Assembly: GCA_037954235.1 (NCBI GenBank)
Contig: JBBMOA010000013.1
Coordinates: forward strand, 20,499,001-20,563,000
DNA: 64,000 bases
From: Aulostomus chinensis
Lineage: Eukaryota; Chordata; Actinopteri; Syngnathiformes; Aulostomidae
Reading direction: 5' to 3'
This document shows positions 23,817-37,645 of the stretch, piece by piece (the first letter of the stretch is position 1; every line of letters starts with the position of its first letter). The notes beneath the pieces are model-generated. The model did not search any database and was not told where the DNA came from. It was given only the letters and a program-made list of their open reading frames with translations. Made by a program: the position numbers and the translations under genes.

Positions 23817-24210
23817 TTACCTCCACAAAGGATGTAGTGTGGCCACCTGGGTATCAGCTTTTATTTTGTTTGTCAGTGGGATTGTTAGCAGGATATTTCA
23901 AAAGCTAATGGAATAGAAATGAATTTCACAGGCAACAAATGATCTGCTTTTAAGGGCTTCTGGATATTCTAATGGGCGATGTATCCAGAGCTTCCAGAGA
24001 TAACCTTGATTATATTGGGGTTCAATGATACAGAAGGCCTGTTTTTGATATAATAGTTAATATCTCTGAGAAATTATAGCATATTAGATGAAATTCCTTG
24101 AGGCATTTTATTTTAATTGAAGAGAAAAGGGTTAAGATCCAAGAGATGCTATAGATCATCTTCTGGATCAGTGATCTGGAAGACCGATATTTGGTTATTA
24201 GGAGAGTATC
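23817..24210 (+). mobile_element. Degenerate TIR-type interspersed repeat, left end preserved
   Basis: Starts TTACCTCCACAAAGGA and continues TTTTATTTTGTTTGTCAGTG, GATTGTTAGCAGGATATTTC, AAAAGCTAATGG and GAATTTCACAGG, with a TCTGGATC block near 24160. This is the order of motifs in the common fish repeat that begins TTACCTCCGCCAAGGAGGT and carries 'TTTGTTTGTTAGCAGGATA' and 'TGAAATTTTCAGG'. It is diverged, with no coding capacity; the right end is uncertain. Confidence 0.45.
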
Positions 24211-24699
24211 TATGAACATATCTGTGTTATAATGTGTTCATATTCCATGACCACGCAGCATCCTTGGAGAAGTTTACGTTCGCTCTCTCTCTCTTTGATT
24301 GTTTTGCATGGATTGCACATCTACCAATGGATAACAAAAGAACTGTGTCTTGAATGACTCAAATTCCAACCTCCTATGGACGGTTGCCTAAAGTAGGATT
24401 CTTCTCATCAGTCAATAGAATTACAATCCATTCTTTGGCTGCTGAAGGTCCATGATTGTACTTTGTTTGTTAGCATTCGTCTACAAATTTTGGAGAGAGA
24501 TTGCTAAATTATGCCTGTCACCAGAGGTCACAGACGGTGGACTGGAGCTGTTTAAGAGAGTCATGGTCCTCAGCATTCCATTAGAACTAAATTATGCGTG
24601 TGTCTGCGGTCAGCAGTACCACAACTGAACTGAAACATATTCTACAGAAAGCAGTTGGAGCAGCATTGGAAGACCTTGCCTTTGAAGACATAAAGTAAC

Positions 24700-25260
24700 T
24701 CCATCAACCCACATGCATGCCTCTCCCACTCACTGTTCCCTTCCTCTTTTATCTCCTTCTACCAACAATATACTCCACACACCTTACTGCCGCTCTCACC
24801 CTGAGCAGAATTTTACTGCTGCGGGGAAGCAAGGAAGAGGTCTTCAATGTGAAATGGATGTGCAATCACAGCCCTTTCCTTGAAGGTTATTACCCACACT
24901 TCTTGGCTTTTCTTCACATCCACCATGAAGCCGATGGGGGAAAATGACAATGGCCAAGTTTGTTGAGTCAGAGCATTAAACCCCAAGCAGGAGAAATAGC
25001 TTTGACACTACAGCCTCTTCAAATCACCACACTGAGGCACCTAAATGCCAGAGTGATAAGCAAGGAGACAAGCTGCATTTTTATCACAGAAGGGGAGCTC
25101 GTTTTAGAGCGAGAAGAACTGGCACATCTTGTTTGGCACTTTTCACGGAAGGGAAAATGTGAATTGCTGTCAAGGAACAGCTTCACAGCGGTGGAACAAA
25201 GCTTTCATTAAGGCTTAAATTGAGGGACATCACTACATCCCAACATGTCTGGTGATATTT
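24700..25260. promoter_or_regulatory. Candidate conserved non-coding block or decayed exon
   Basis: Composition is balanced compared with the flanks and lacks simple repeats. One plus frame is nearly open (24717-25211 with a single stop), but the translation has no motif I recognise and there are no convincing AG/GT boundaries. Conserved regulatory DNA is the likelier reading; a pseudo-exon is possible. Confidence 0.2.
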
Positions 25261-28200
25261 TTAATTCAGAGGAAGCAACTTGTGTAAACAAATGTGCCAA
25301 TATAATGCTCATTACTCCAGTGAAACATACAAGACATTAACAGGAAAATAAAAATAAACTTAACACTGCTGTATCTTCTAATTTCTACACCTCTGGTCAA
25401 GGAGTACAATTACCGTACATACACTCCAATTTTTAAATGTTTACTCCTGGGGCACGCTTGATTTTTTTCTTTTGACTTATTTGAATGTGTAACACAAACA
25501 GAATTTATTTAATTACGGTTCAAAAAACTGCAAGTCTTCGGATTTATCTCCTGAATTTGCAGTATCAATATCCAGCTTATATTACGCTGTGCCATGTTTG
25601 AAATGTTGCCTCGATCTGCCAAGTTTATCTTGCTATCTCATGAATCATTTAAGATCCAGAATCAAAGTGCTGGAAGCACCGTTATGAAAAGATAAGCAAC
25701 ATCTCACAGTAAATTAATCAGTATAATGCTACAGCCAACAGAGATGGACTGGGACTAGAAAATAGCACTAGATTTTGTCCCAAATAGGCCCAACAAAAGT
25801 AGCACACCTTGATCACCTTGAACAGCATCTGCTGTTTATATAAAATGTTCTGTTATCAACGTCTCATCACCAGGAGTCTTTTTACTGCTTGACATTGCGC
25901 CGTTGGTAAGCACTGAGTTGACTTTCATTTCACTTCACCTGCTTCACTGCTGACAGTAGCAGAACTGTTAATAGAGACCCAGGGTAGTTTTAGTTTTCTT
26001 TAAAAAAGCTCAAGACAGATGAGCCATGAAACCAGGTCGGAAGCCTTTGGACAAATGGCTGTTTGCCGACTTTCCCAAAACATCCAGGTAGCCAGTATGC
26101 CCAAGGCTAGTAGCCCACTCTTAATTAAAGTGTCATCAGAATTCAAATAAAATCCTGCATTTTATCGCTGTCACTACAGTGGGGGTATCTGTCTGTTTGC
26201 AGGATCATGCATAAGATTATACTGTAATACCTCAGATACATTTATTCTCAATACTTCCTGCTTCAAGGAAGCAGAAATACTGGTGCAAAGCCAGATCAAA
26301 GGGTGGAACCATGATTCCTTTGTAATTTCTCTGGATTTTTTTTTAGGGATGTTTGTAGAATTATGCCAGACATGTCAGCCACGGATTGATATCAGGTGTC
26401 AGTTGCTGATTCAAGAGTTGGCCATTGGGCTTGGCGGAGGTCTGTGCTGTCTGAGTGCACCAGTTTAGAATCCCATAGCATGAATGAATACATGTCATCC
26501 TCTTAACGGAGGCTATAAAGGATAATGGCACAAAGGATTAATTAACAGTGCACCACAAAATACATCCAAAAATCAAAATGGGCTTGAAACAATCAATATA
26601 AGCTTTCAGAAATACTGCAGACATTTTCTGAGACTGGAATGTTCTTCACAAGGACAATGCTGGCAACATTTTCTGCTGAATATCTCTGCACACACATTTT
26701 GACTCCTTGAGTTATTAAACCCCAACAAGCTCCCTTTGACCAGGAACCTTATTATGAGGCATCATGTTTTCATTATCATGAAGATGACATCTTGATCAGG
26801 CTTTGATTTATTCTGCCTCATTCAATTCACTTAAGAACTCAGGAGGAATTGCGTGAAACCCACAAATACACACCCAGAACAGAGGGGGAGTAAATGAGGA
26901 TGCGGAAGAGACTCAGAGACACTTCAGCACCAGAATCCATTAAAACCCACCTGTCAGTCCTTCGGTTCACTCTTGATGATTTCAACCGTTTGCTAAAAGA
27001 AATTTAATTTCATGGAACACAAGAACTCATGTGATTAATGAAAAGTTTTAATATAGGAGAATTTTTTGGGATTTGTCCCTGAAATATGTTCCTGACAAAG
27101 CGGTGATGTGAAATTTTGTTTTGCAGCAAAACTTTCTGGCCTGATGTTGTCAGTAAGGAAAACAATATACTTAACAGCTCCTCTGGGATTCACTAATTAA
27201 CACAAATACCTTTCTTTCACACATTAACTGTGCTATCATTGTGTTGGGAGCCATCCTTGCTGTTTATTCTAGGTCAAATTAAAGCATGCCGCTATAGAGG
27301 TATGATGCTGCTCTTATCTAGCCCTGAGCTAGATTGTATTTTTAATTATAGGAGTGGATTACTGCTCCTCTATGTCAAACAAAAGCACTCAGAAGGCATA
27401 TAACTCTGCCACTGAGGTCACGCGGAACTTAATATCACCAAAATCAGTCCTTAACATGTCCAAAAACACCTCTTCCGGATCACCTATTAAGAACACGTAC
27501 CATGGCATCACTTGGAGCTTAATAATTTTTAATGAACAGATATGGCTTCAGTGAATTTCATAACATGTTTCTTAGATATTGACTATTATATGGAAAATAG
27601 GTCTGGTTAGGTAGGTTTGTATTCCTGAGCGATTTTCCAAAAGCTGAAAAACTCAGAATCTGAGCAAAATTCATAAATAGCAGGTTGAGAAAAATACAGC
27701 TAAAGTCTCTATTCTGCCAATAAACTGGAATAATCCACAGGACCCAACCTACAGGTAAACACCTACTTTGTTATGCTAACTGTCCCTCCACTAAATCTCA
27801 GCATAATCAAACAACAAGCATCCAGGATCATTATACTTATATTGTACAATATCTGGTAGGTTATCCCACCACTTAATTTTTTTCCGGCATAATATTTGTC
27901 AATAAAGTACTTTACATTGTGTAACTGCAGTATTTTCCTCTGCTATACATGTCCTTGCAGGTCAATTCGGGAGAAGAGAGAGAAAGAGGTCGACATTTTC
28001 TTTTGATTTGAAAATGGCAGTAAACCAGTGATTGTTGATTGTTGTGATGTTGCTAGAATTAAGCCACTTTGCACTGCCAAATACTGGATACCCTTGAATA
28101 TTCTGTCTGAGTTATGCGTAGAGCCATTAGCATTTGATCCTCTGAATTAATTTCTGCATAGGGACGTATTTGTTTTCAGCTGCAAAGAGTTGTCAAGAGG

Positions 28201-30981
28201 GAAGTTTGTCAAAAGCTGTCAGGTTTAAAGAAGGACACCTGATGTTTGCGCATTCATTCTGCTTTCTGCACTTTTTTTTCCCAAATGAACAGGTTTATTT
28301 AACTGCAGCAGCACAAATGGACCCTTGAAAACATCTTTAGGGGAGAGTCACTGAAGGTCAGGGAAGAAGCAGCCAATAGGAGAGAGACAGGATATATTTT
28401 TTGTCTCACAATGCCATCCTGTGGTAAACCTGTGCTATGTCTTGAATCTCAAAACATAAATTCTTTTCTTAAAAAATGAAAAAGTGCAAGCAATATGACC
28501 CCTTTTTCATCTTATTAGTACATATCTATTTTACTAAGAGACAATTTTGAGCATGAGGAAATTTGTTTCAGGTTTTGATAACTGTACATTTAAACCGTGC
28601 AAAGAACAAGAATTTTGAATTATTAATCTACTACAATTTTAAACAATTCAGACATTCTCAAGGTTGTGGGACATGGAGTCAAAGCACAGCATGTTTGCAT
28701 ATTTACTTTGCCCTTGAATAGAAAATGGTCATTATTAACTGATGCCAATAGAAACCAAGAATGTTAATCTAATACTGCTACTAAAATATTGAGTCTTGTG
28801 ATTAATGGGTCGGGAAATCATTAAAATGTAAACAGTGGCAGTTGGTACACAGTCCTAAGGGGGCTGACAGCGTGACAAATACCACTAATTAACCCCGTGA
28901 ACTGATCCATGACCCACTGAAACGCTCCACTCAAAAGGGAGTACAGCAATCAAAACACAACTAACCCCTCTGCTGCCTGCTCGGTCAAAGTAAAGTCACA
29001 CACTAATGCAGAAGATTTAGCAGAAATTAAAATCAATGTGTCGTGTAGCGCAACATGGAAGTACAATTTAGGTGTGTACATTTAAAGGTTTTTTTTTTCT
29101 GTTTTGACTAAATATAGCAATGTCAATCAAACGTTCTCATGTTCGAGCATAAGCCTGCATCATCATGTGACACACATGACTATCAACAATATGAGCCATT
29201 AAAAAAAAAAAAAAGGCAGCATTGACTCCAAAGGCAAAGAGCACCAGCAAGCACAGGTAAATGTAAATAATGCAAGTTTTGAACTAAAATTTCAGGAGAA
29301 AGAAATTATATAAAACAATAGTATGAGTTATGGTTATTTGAATGCACATTCTCTGCTCTGGGGAGTAATACTGCATTCAAACACCTTTTAAAAATAAGAG
29401 GACTCTTAAACTCTTCATGGACTTCTTGACAAATGTTTGCTGTGTGCCTTGTAAATGATGTTAAAATTCCCCCCAAAAAAACTTTAGGGTAAATGACAGA
29501 ATTTGAGGTAAAAAACAAAAACAAAAAACAAACCCATGCTGTTTAGGGTTTGAAGCATGATGTAAAATAGCACTTGACCAAGCAGATCATGCATACACAG
29601 AAGTCACATAAAAGCCATTTGCAGAAAACATGACAAAGTTGTGATTTAAAGCTGCGCAACAGCAAAAGAATGTGTCAGATTATCCAGAAAATTGGTTTTT
29701 TTTTTGTGTTTTTTTTTTGCAGACCAGGACTCAGTGATTCTTCAGCAGAAAAGGTCAAAGGTCATTTTACCTCTGAAGTAATGGGGAAACTGAAATGACA
29801 TCTCGGGTGCATCAAGGTTGGAGATTGCTTGGTTTTGAGAGAAAACCGGCGCAAGCTATGTTGACCTTAAGTGTCTGTGGGAAGGTTCCTGTGTAACCTT
29901 GGACAGCCGCTGAGGTACCAGATTATATACATTTAGCTAGCCTTTGGAAGAAAAGGAGAAAGATTCATGTATTTTTCTGATGGTGGGATTGTATGAAAGA
30001 ATGAAAAATAGCAGATTTCTAGCTTGACTTTTTTTTTCAATTCAACACGACCAGTTTCTGACGAAGTGATGGAGCTCATATTCAAAACAAACATTCCTGA
30101 TGACCTGGCTGGCACTGACTACTCTTTATGGATCAGTTTCCCCAACCAAGCACCTTCATTTTTTTTTAAAGCAGCACAGACATGATTGATATCCGATGAT
30201 AAAATGTGTGAATGCATGGCCTGTTGAAACCTCTCTACTGCCATCCTACAACCTTGTGTCTGTCTTCATGAACCGAAGATGTTAATCTCTGTCTTCTAAG
30301 TAGATTTGAATTCCAGGGAGGGAAGATGCAGTACAGTGATTCGTCAACTACAACAGCAGCGTACTTTCTGACAGTACCTGACTATACTATGAACTATTAA
30401 TCTCAACTGAATGCTTCCAAAACTCAGAGAAAGAGAGATGCAGTCAATTACATCAGTCTATGATGCAGCTATAATAATAATTAAAAAAAAATCATTTACA
30501 GTATTTCGCTTGGAATATCAAATTTAATCTAAAATGAGAAATTAATGATCTGTTGTTGATTTTTTAAACTTTGCTTCAATTCTAAACGGTTTCTGCTGGT
30601 TGGACACAGGTCAAGTGTGATGATGTACAGTATGGTAATCACATTCTGTTGCATTTTAAATGAGTGATGGTTTGTGTGTTGTACCACAAGGCAATCACAT
30701 CTAATCTCAAGGGAATGTGTAGCTCTTTGAATCAGAAATGGACCTTGCTTTAATGTGTCACATTTAAGTGATCCAAGATGGGAAATTATTGTTTCCAATC
30801 ACATATTTAAGTTAATGTCTCTGAATGCAAAAAATATATACAAAATCCTTCTAAGTCTAAAATGTAGAGGATAGAGTCAGCAAACCTTGCACTGTCTTTG
30901 TTGACAGATCTCTCTTTATTGCATGCTTTGATTGCCTCTTGCTGTATTACACTTGATGAGGAAAGGTATTTCTCTTGCTTA

Positions 30982-30995
30982 CCACTTGGGGGCAG
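30982..30995 (+). promoter_or_regulatory. CTCF-like core motif
   Basis: CCACTTGGGGGCAG differs from the CTCF core at one position. Motif only. Confidence 0.25.
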
Positions 30996-31159
30996 ACCAA
31001 GACTGAAAAAAACAGGTTGGACTTCATCCCTCACCAAGGCCTTTGGTAAAGAGAGAGAGAGAAAAAAAAAAAGAAGTGTTTATTCATGTATTGGACAGGG
31101 GCTTCTGAGGTTTGCTAATGAAGCTGATTAGTCAGTTTCAGGGGATTTTTTTTTTGTGT

Positions 31160-31177
31160 ACACACACACACACACAC
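31160..31177 (+). repeat. (CA)9 microsatellite
   Basis: Short CA run after a T10 tract. Confidence 0.9.
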
Positions 31178-31537
31178 TAGGTAGATGAGTTTGACTGCAG
31201 AAACTCCCCAGTTTTCTTTATTTTTTCATGTAATAAACAGGTAAAGAGGCAACAAACATGATGAAGCGATGTCTTTTGAGCTGCACACAACACGGTTTTC
31301 ATTGATCCTGTGAGGTCATGTTGTAGATGATGTAGTGTCAGCCTATATTTGGGCCTCCTATAGATACTCCAATATTGAGTTGGACTATTGGATGCTGTAA
31401 TATTGCATTAAAACTTGACTTGGTTTAACCTTTTTTTTTAATCAAATGGCAGCTAATGAGGTAAAACCTGTGTTGTCACTGAAATGTTAGATGGGATCTT
31501 GGATGTAGAATAACAGTGTTGAGTCACATGTTACGTG

Positions 31538-31540
<3 letters not shown>

Positions 31541-31569
<29 letters not shown>
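31541..31569 (+). repeat. (TG)14 microsatellite
   Basis: Uninterrupted TG run, 50 bp before a CCA repeat. Confidence 0.95.
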
Positions 31570-31570
<1 letters not shown>

Positions 31571-31618
31571 GTCCATCTGTGCCTGCTGTTAATGTTTTCA
31601 TGGCTGAAAGTATACAGC

Positions 31619-31646
31619 CCCCACCACCACCACCACCACCACCACC
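31619..31646 (+). repeat. (CCA)9 trinucleotide repeat
   Basis: Nine CCA units. Plus frames over it give Pro or His strings within otherwise featureless open frames, so it is treated as a simple repeat and not a coding homopolymer. Confidence 0.93.
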
Positions 31647-34217
31647 TGGGAAAACATGGCTACAAACAGCCTCTTTACTGCCTCTCTGCATCCTCAGTCA
31701 GTCTGCAGAGGAATGACATGGTAATGACCTACAAAACACCTGTGGAGAGCTGGAAAATTGACCGATGCTCAAAAGTATTTCATGGTTTACTGAAGCACAT
31801 GCCCAGGAAGACATTTCATCGAGCTGGGATAGCAGATATACACTCCCACCATAACTCACAACATGGACAGATACATAAAGTCAGATAGGAGTCCTCTGGG
31901 CATGACCTCAGTGACACACTACTGGCCTTGTGGCTGACTTTGCCTCTGCTGTGCAGTGGGTGGGAGAAAATTATGAAAATTGTGATCAAGACATTATAAC
32001 GGACTGCTCTGGGCTGTATGTCCGTAGCTCAGACCCCTGCTGTATAGATGCTTCTCTCTCTATGCAGATTTTTTTTCCCCCCTCTCTCTCTAGCAGAGAA
32101 GCAATGTTAAAAGAGGCTGTCTTAGAATTAAGGCTGCCCTACTTATTCGCTGAGAAAACGTCCCATGCGTCTTGCTTCAGGATGGAGAGGTACTCTTTGA
32201 CATGTCTCTTTCCTTTCACTTCATGGCACATTTTCACAGAAGTGTAAAAAAAGAAAAAAAATCTCAGGTGAACTTTTAAATTAGATACTATAATCTCAGT
32301 AGAGTCTCACATGCATGAGTTTGTCATTCAAGGAGAAAAATGTAAACTGATAAGGCAGGTAAGAGTGTTTTAAAGCTTACAAGGGTAAAAAAGCTGAGCT
32401 CTGCTTTACTTCTGACACGACTGTGCTTACATGGACTTAGAAGCCTGGCGACCAACCACTGCTGTACTTACCTAACTTGAACAGACTTTACTCTAACCTG
32501 CAGACCAATGTATCACAGTCCTGCAATTTTATTTTATTTTTTGAAAACTACCTTTGAAATTCAATGTTTCACTTATTGGAAAAAAAAAACCAGCCCGTGC
32601 ATAACATGAGAAGTCAACAAGGGAAAAAGCTTGGAAAAAAAGCAAACAATTTGAAGAGATACTTGGCAGGTGATTGTTTCCGTGAGTGAAATACTGTTCA
32701 AGACAAAGCCAGTCATTAGAAGAGCGAAAGCTTCTTATCCAGAATTACCTTTCGTGCTGTTCTCCACTCTTCTTTCAGAGAAGAAATCTCTACTTCTAAC
32801 ACCTATAGCAGATGCTATAACAGAAACCGCAGCCACCGTTGTTAATTTGAACCAGCATTCCTGCCGTTGTCAACCCGGAACGTCTCTAATATCTCAAATG
32901 AAGTTAAAGAGCTCGAGTGACGGATTTTGGGAGATGCAAAAGCCCAGATTTCTCCTGATGATACACAAATATACTACGACGAACTCCATCCCATTGTCCC
33001 ATTTTAAAGACAGTTGTGTAATAAAAATCAAACACATTTCCTCCTCTGAAGAAACACCAGATATGTGTGATAGATGACCTAGAAAGACAGAACAGCAAGA
33101 GCCAAAAACCCTATTAATTACAGTATGAGTCAGCAGCTAGATATGCTACCATTAGCTGTATTGGGGATACGCTGGCTAATCCTTCCCATAGCCTTCCTGA
33201 TCACTTGCTGGAAGGCAGCTTACGCTGCACATTTTAATTTCTCCACTTGGCCCATGTAGAGCTTTACACTCGCCACCCTACAATGACACCCACCAATATC
33301 CCTAAACAAAGGAAGCTCTCACACAATTAACAAGCCACCACATTGTCATAGAAATACCCTGCAGATTTATTACCAAAACGTGTTGTGTGTATCCTTAATG
33401 CTTTAATCAACATGCTAAGCAACCTACCTCATTAAACCATGGGAGAAATTTTATACTAATATTTATAAACCAGCATTCATTATATTGGTTCGCCGTGTCT
33501 TTGTGATCCTTTGCTGGCATCAGAGTTTGCAATTAGCAAAAATCCAGATCAAATGATATTTGGCATCTTTTGGCATCTATATGATATTATAGGCTGTTAA
33601 AAATAACACAATAAAAAAAGTTAAGGAGTGTTACATTTTTTTCAATGATAGTTTACCCAAAAATGTATTGGCTAATCACCATGACATGTCTTGAGTTGAT
33701 GAATAAATCTTCTCCCTCACAAGTCGTTGGTGAATCAGATATTCAGAAACCCCGAGCCCCATTCCTGTTGCTGGTAAATGATGGAGATCAAAGATTACTA
33801 ACAGAAAGTAACTATGCACAACGTCCATTTACATACTCTCAAATGCATCATCCAGTATCATCCAAAAACTCTTTATGCAGTGGTATACTTAATCCTCTGC
33901 ACACACTTTGATTGGTTTTAAAAACTAACAAAACAGTTCTGGCTCTAGACTTCACACCATTTTAGATCATGTTACTGTAAATCAGTCAGGCCAGTGTTTT
34001 TGAATTTGAGAATTCATGCAGGGAGAACAAAATTTTCTTCAAATTTGCAAAACCGAATTACTGATAAAGACTATTTTTTTTCTCTTGAAAAACTAATCTG
34101 AATTCCTGAAAGAAAAGATCTCAATAGATCCCTGAAAATACTTGGATTTCTCTGGCCAGCAACCAGCATGTGACATGTGGAGTACAGGGGACATGCTCAC
34201 TGAAATGTGGCTCTACA

Positions 34218-34230
34218 TCACCCCTAGTGG
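34218..34230 (-). promoter_or_regulatory. CTCF-like motif, minus orientation
   Basis: TCACCCCTAGTGG reads CCACTAGGGGTGA on the minus strand, one mismatch to the CTCF core. Motif only. Confidence 0.22.
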
Positions 34231-35189
34231 CCATATAACGCCATGCGGTACATTGACAAAACAACCTTGATGTTTGAACACCATGGTGAATACTATATTT
34301 AGCAAAGCTCACATCAGAAGATGTCAGCATTTACTGTTGCCAGGAGCAACCTGAGATCCCTCTTGGCAGAAGAAAGTAAATTCACATAGCTCTGCATGTT
34401 GCTATGTATAGTTGGACAAAAACAAGCTTGACTGAGCCCATGGGTACAATCCGTGGAGACAAGAGGAGATAAATAAATAAAAAAGACACTGCACAGATGA
34501 TATGGTTCCAGAGGTTTTTATGGAGCAGGTGACTTGTACTCCATATTCCCCTGTCATGTGTTTCAGGGATTTCTTGTGTAATCAAGACAAATGCTGCTTT
34601 GTATATATTGTGTGTGCATGCAGGGGTCGTTTTCAGATTTCATTTTCCTCCCTCTGTAGAAGCTGTCTATATCCTGCCAGCAAGTCGGCACAAAAACCCT
34701 ACGATGCTGCAGTTTGGAGAGAGGCAAAGGCAAATGTGTGAAAAAAGAATGGGAGCCGAGGAAGGGAAAAGAAAGAAACGTTAAGAGTAAAAGGACACCA
34801 AGCTGCATGAAGAAAGTGACAGACAGGGGAAATAAAACCCCATTTGGGACAATGACCTCAGCCACAATACAGATGACCTTCAGTCAGTTAAAATGACTTC
34901 TATTTCTCTTCTCGTGCCCTCCAGGCTGACGCTGACTTCATGGGGCTGAAAAGCAGATGTGCAATGGCACACTGCTGCTGACCAACAGCATGACTCGATT
35001 TCTTGCGGTAAAAGTGAGATAAGCATAATGTATTTCTATTAAAATCATTGTACTCTCTAAACACGGGGCTTGACCTCTGAGTTTTCAAATGGACGAGTCC
35101 AGCCTACTTGACTTTGGAGGTTCACCGTGTTGAGACACCAATATTTAATTGGAACCCATTTCAAAACTCCAAAGGTGAGCCAGATCAAT

Positions 35190-35410
35190 AGTTACTGGCT
35201 TGTGTTTGTAGCTTCACAAATCCCTCAAGGCTACTGAAAATTGCCCATCAACTATTCTTCAGTTGCACCTCTGTTATGGAAGATATTTAATGAGAATGTG
35301 CTCGCCACAAGGGATGAGGAAAAAGCTGAGCTGATGTTTTCAAGGCAGGCCAACATTGATGAGTCGCTAATGCATTCCAAGGGGAGTGTTGACTTGGCTT
35401 TTTCAGTTAA
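35190..35410. promoter_or_regulatory. Candidate conserved non-coding element
   Basis: Repeat-free, balanced-composition block. A plus frame (35241-35477, 78 codons) has a protein-like mix of residues but no family resemblance and no clear splice sites, so I prefer regulatory DNA. Confidence 0.18.
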
Positions 35411-37623
35411 GGTGCTATATACACAACCTTACCTTGAAAGTACTGCTGTTACCCTCAGACACTGTGACAACTATTAACCAATCAAATGGAAGAAAAAAAA
35501 GACGACAACATCCCTCAGACAAAAATCAGTGTGTAGGTTTCAGACGGACATTTTGGCAGGAATTGAATGTAATGTTCATACCTTTATGCAGGCTCAGACG
35601 AGTCATCTAACGATTCTGACTATTGCCAGATGGGCCTGCCCTGTTTGAGTTTGCAAAGTTGTGAAATGTGCTGGAAAAAAAAGACTGATAATGAAAAAAG
35701 GTAGCGTGGAAAATGTTAGAGACAGTCAGTAAAAAATTCTTGATGCAACAAAAGGTTCTAAGATTATTGATTTATCTTTTATAAATACTATTTTTTGCAG
35801 AACTTATTGATTATCCCGGACAATGCAGTGCAAAATTCTGCGAGCTTCTGCAGAATGGCAGCATCAACTGTTGAGTCCCTCGGCATCGAATGAAGAGGAA
35901 GAAACATTAAAAAAGAACTGAGAACGAATAAGATGCAAAAACACCTCAGGGCACTGACACGCAGGGCAAACTGAGTGCTACATCAGATTTTAACAGTAAC
36001 ATGGACTATAGAACACAAAACAAACAGGTATTGCACAAACTAAGACTATTTTGTGTAATTTGTAAAATCAGGCTTGAAATGCATGTTCATGTTTTGACTA
36101 CAAATAACCTGTTTACGCTGTGGCCTTTTTGCTCAAGCTAGCACGGAGTGTTAGTTTTTAGTGTGAGGAATTTTTTTTGTATTTTTGCAATTATGAGTGT
36201 GTTTTTGTTGTTGTTGTTGTTATTTACACCAGCTGATGACTGAAACTCGCCGGTCGACTATGAGAGCACGGACACATTCATACAAGCAAAATGAAAATAA
36301 GAGGAGTTCGAGGTTCAGAGAACATGAAAGTACAATGGATGTTTTTTACGTTGGCTGCTGCCTTTGGAAACAGCGCGAGGCCTAAGGACGTTAGACCAGG
36401 GGTAAAATGTAGTTGTCACAACGTGCCAAAAAAACAAAATAAGATGTGTCCCACCCTGGGGTGTCTGTGCAGAGGACAGTGGGAAAATCCCTGATTCTCA
36501 GTTTCATGGGTTTAAATGTTGTGACTCCAGCCCGAGGAGACAGAATCTTTTGTAAAAAGGCACTGAGCCTGCTCTGCCACTATGATGCCTTTCCTCTCCT
36601 CCTTTCAACCCATTTCTTATTCTTTCACTCCCCCCACTGCCATCATTTATCTCCTTTCTCCTGTTTTCCTGTCAGTTTGCCCCTACCCTGTCCGTCGCTC
36701 CCTCCTGTGCTGTGTAAATGAAAGAACCGTGTGTTCCCGTCTCAACACGAGACTTGGAAATAGAGTAGCCCGCCATCTACTGAATGGAGCGGCGTATCGT
36801 AATGTGACGGAAAAAAGAAACAGTTCATTCTTCATTTTATAAGAGATGAACATAAACAATCAAAAATGTTCATCATTACAGCCAGGTCTATCTCACCATC
36901 TCAATACACCGCTGTCAAATACAAAATACAGAATATTAAGGACATATGCAGCATTTAGCCCAGGCATATGTCTAAAGCAACTGGTTCCATAAATGCATGG
37001 AGGACAATAATGAGGCAGTATTCCAGTCTTTGCAATCCTATCTATGGTAATTCACTCCTCAGCCTGTACAAACTTATTTACAGGCAATGTCATGTGAAAG
37101 CAATAAATAAAGCGAATGAGTAATTTTAGATGCACAATACAGGGGCCATTATAAGCCACTGACTGCTGTCAGCTATTGCAACAGCTACGTCCATTTATTA
37201 GGGTGCATAAATATTTCAGCAAGTGTGTATATGTCATCCATTTCCAATACCGCGAAACGCCATGGGTTATGTATCCACAGCAATTCAGACTATTCTACTC
37301 TAAGTGTGTCCCTCTATTGATTTTCTGGGAAGAAAATTAAATGGAAACAATGACAAAACACTATTTGTCACACAAGAAAGTGTTCATTCAGACATTCACA
37401 TGGAAGCTGCTGAGGCAACCATGTGGAGGTGTAATTTTAAACCTTAAGGAGGAAAAACATTTACTGTAAGATTGACCAGCATGGATCAACCAATGAAGCA
37501 GAAAGCAGCAGGAAGCAAAAGCTGGGACAAATGGATCACTGGAATTAGACTCAATGGGGTTAGAAAGGGAAATCCTTTTCCAATACAGTGTATGGTCCAT
37601 TTGTTAAGTCCCTGAGGAAGGGA

Positions 37624-37645
37624 GGGGGGGGGGGGGGGGGGGGGG
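37624..37645 (+). repeat. G22 homopolymer
   Basis: Pure G run with no SINE sequence around it. Confidence 0.93.

Larger units (their letters stand above)
24211..31140. other. Gene-poor stretch; one candidate conserved block
   Basis: No recognisable gene. The plus frame from 24717 to 25211 is open for 165 codons except for one TGA (24945-24947), and the DNA there looks less random than its surroundings (see separate entry). Other frames are under 90 codons. A-runs occur near 29200, T-runs near 28270, 29090 and 29700-29720. Confidence 0.45.
31647..37623. other. Gene-poor stretch
   Basis: Open frames up to 135 codons (32670-33077 plus) without recognisable domains or splice context. A GTT run lies at 36203-36221. 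The pyrimidine-rich segment at 36575-36715 gives Pro/Ser/Phe-rich frames by composition alone. A possible conserved block lies at 35190-35410. Confidence 0.45.

Noticed and set aside
35241..35477. Plus open frame of 78 codons with protein-like composition
   Set aside because: No family resemblance and no clear AG/GT boundaries; retained only as a possible conserved non-coding block.
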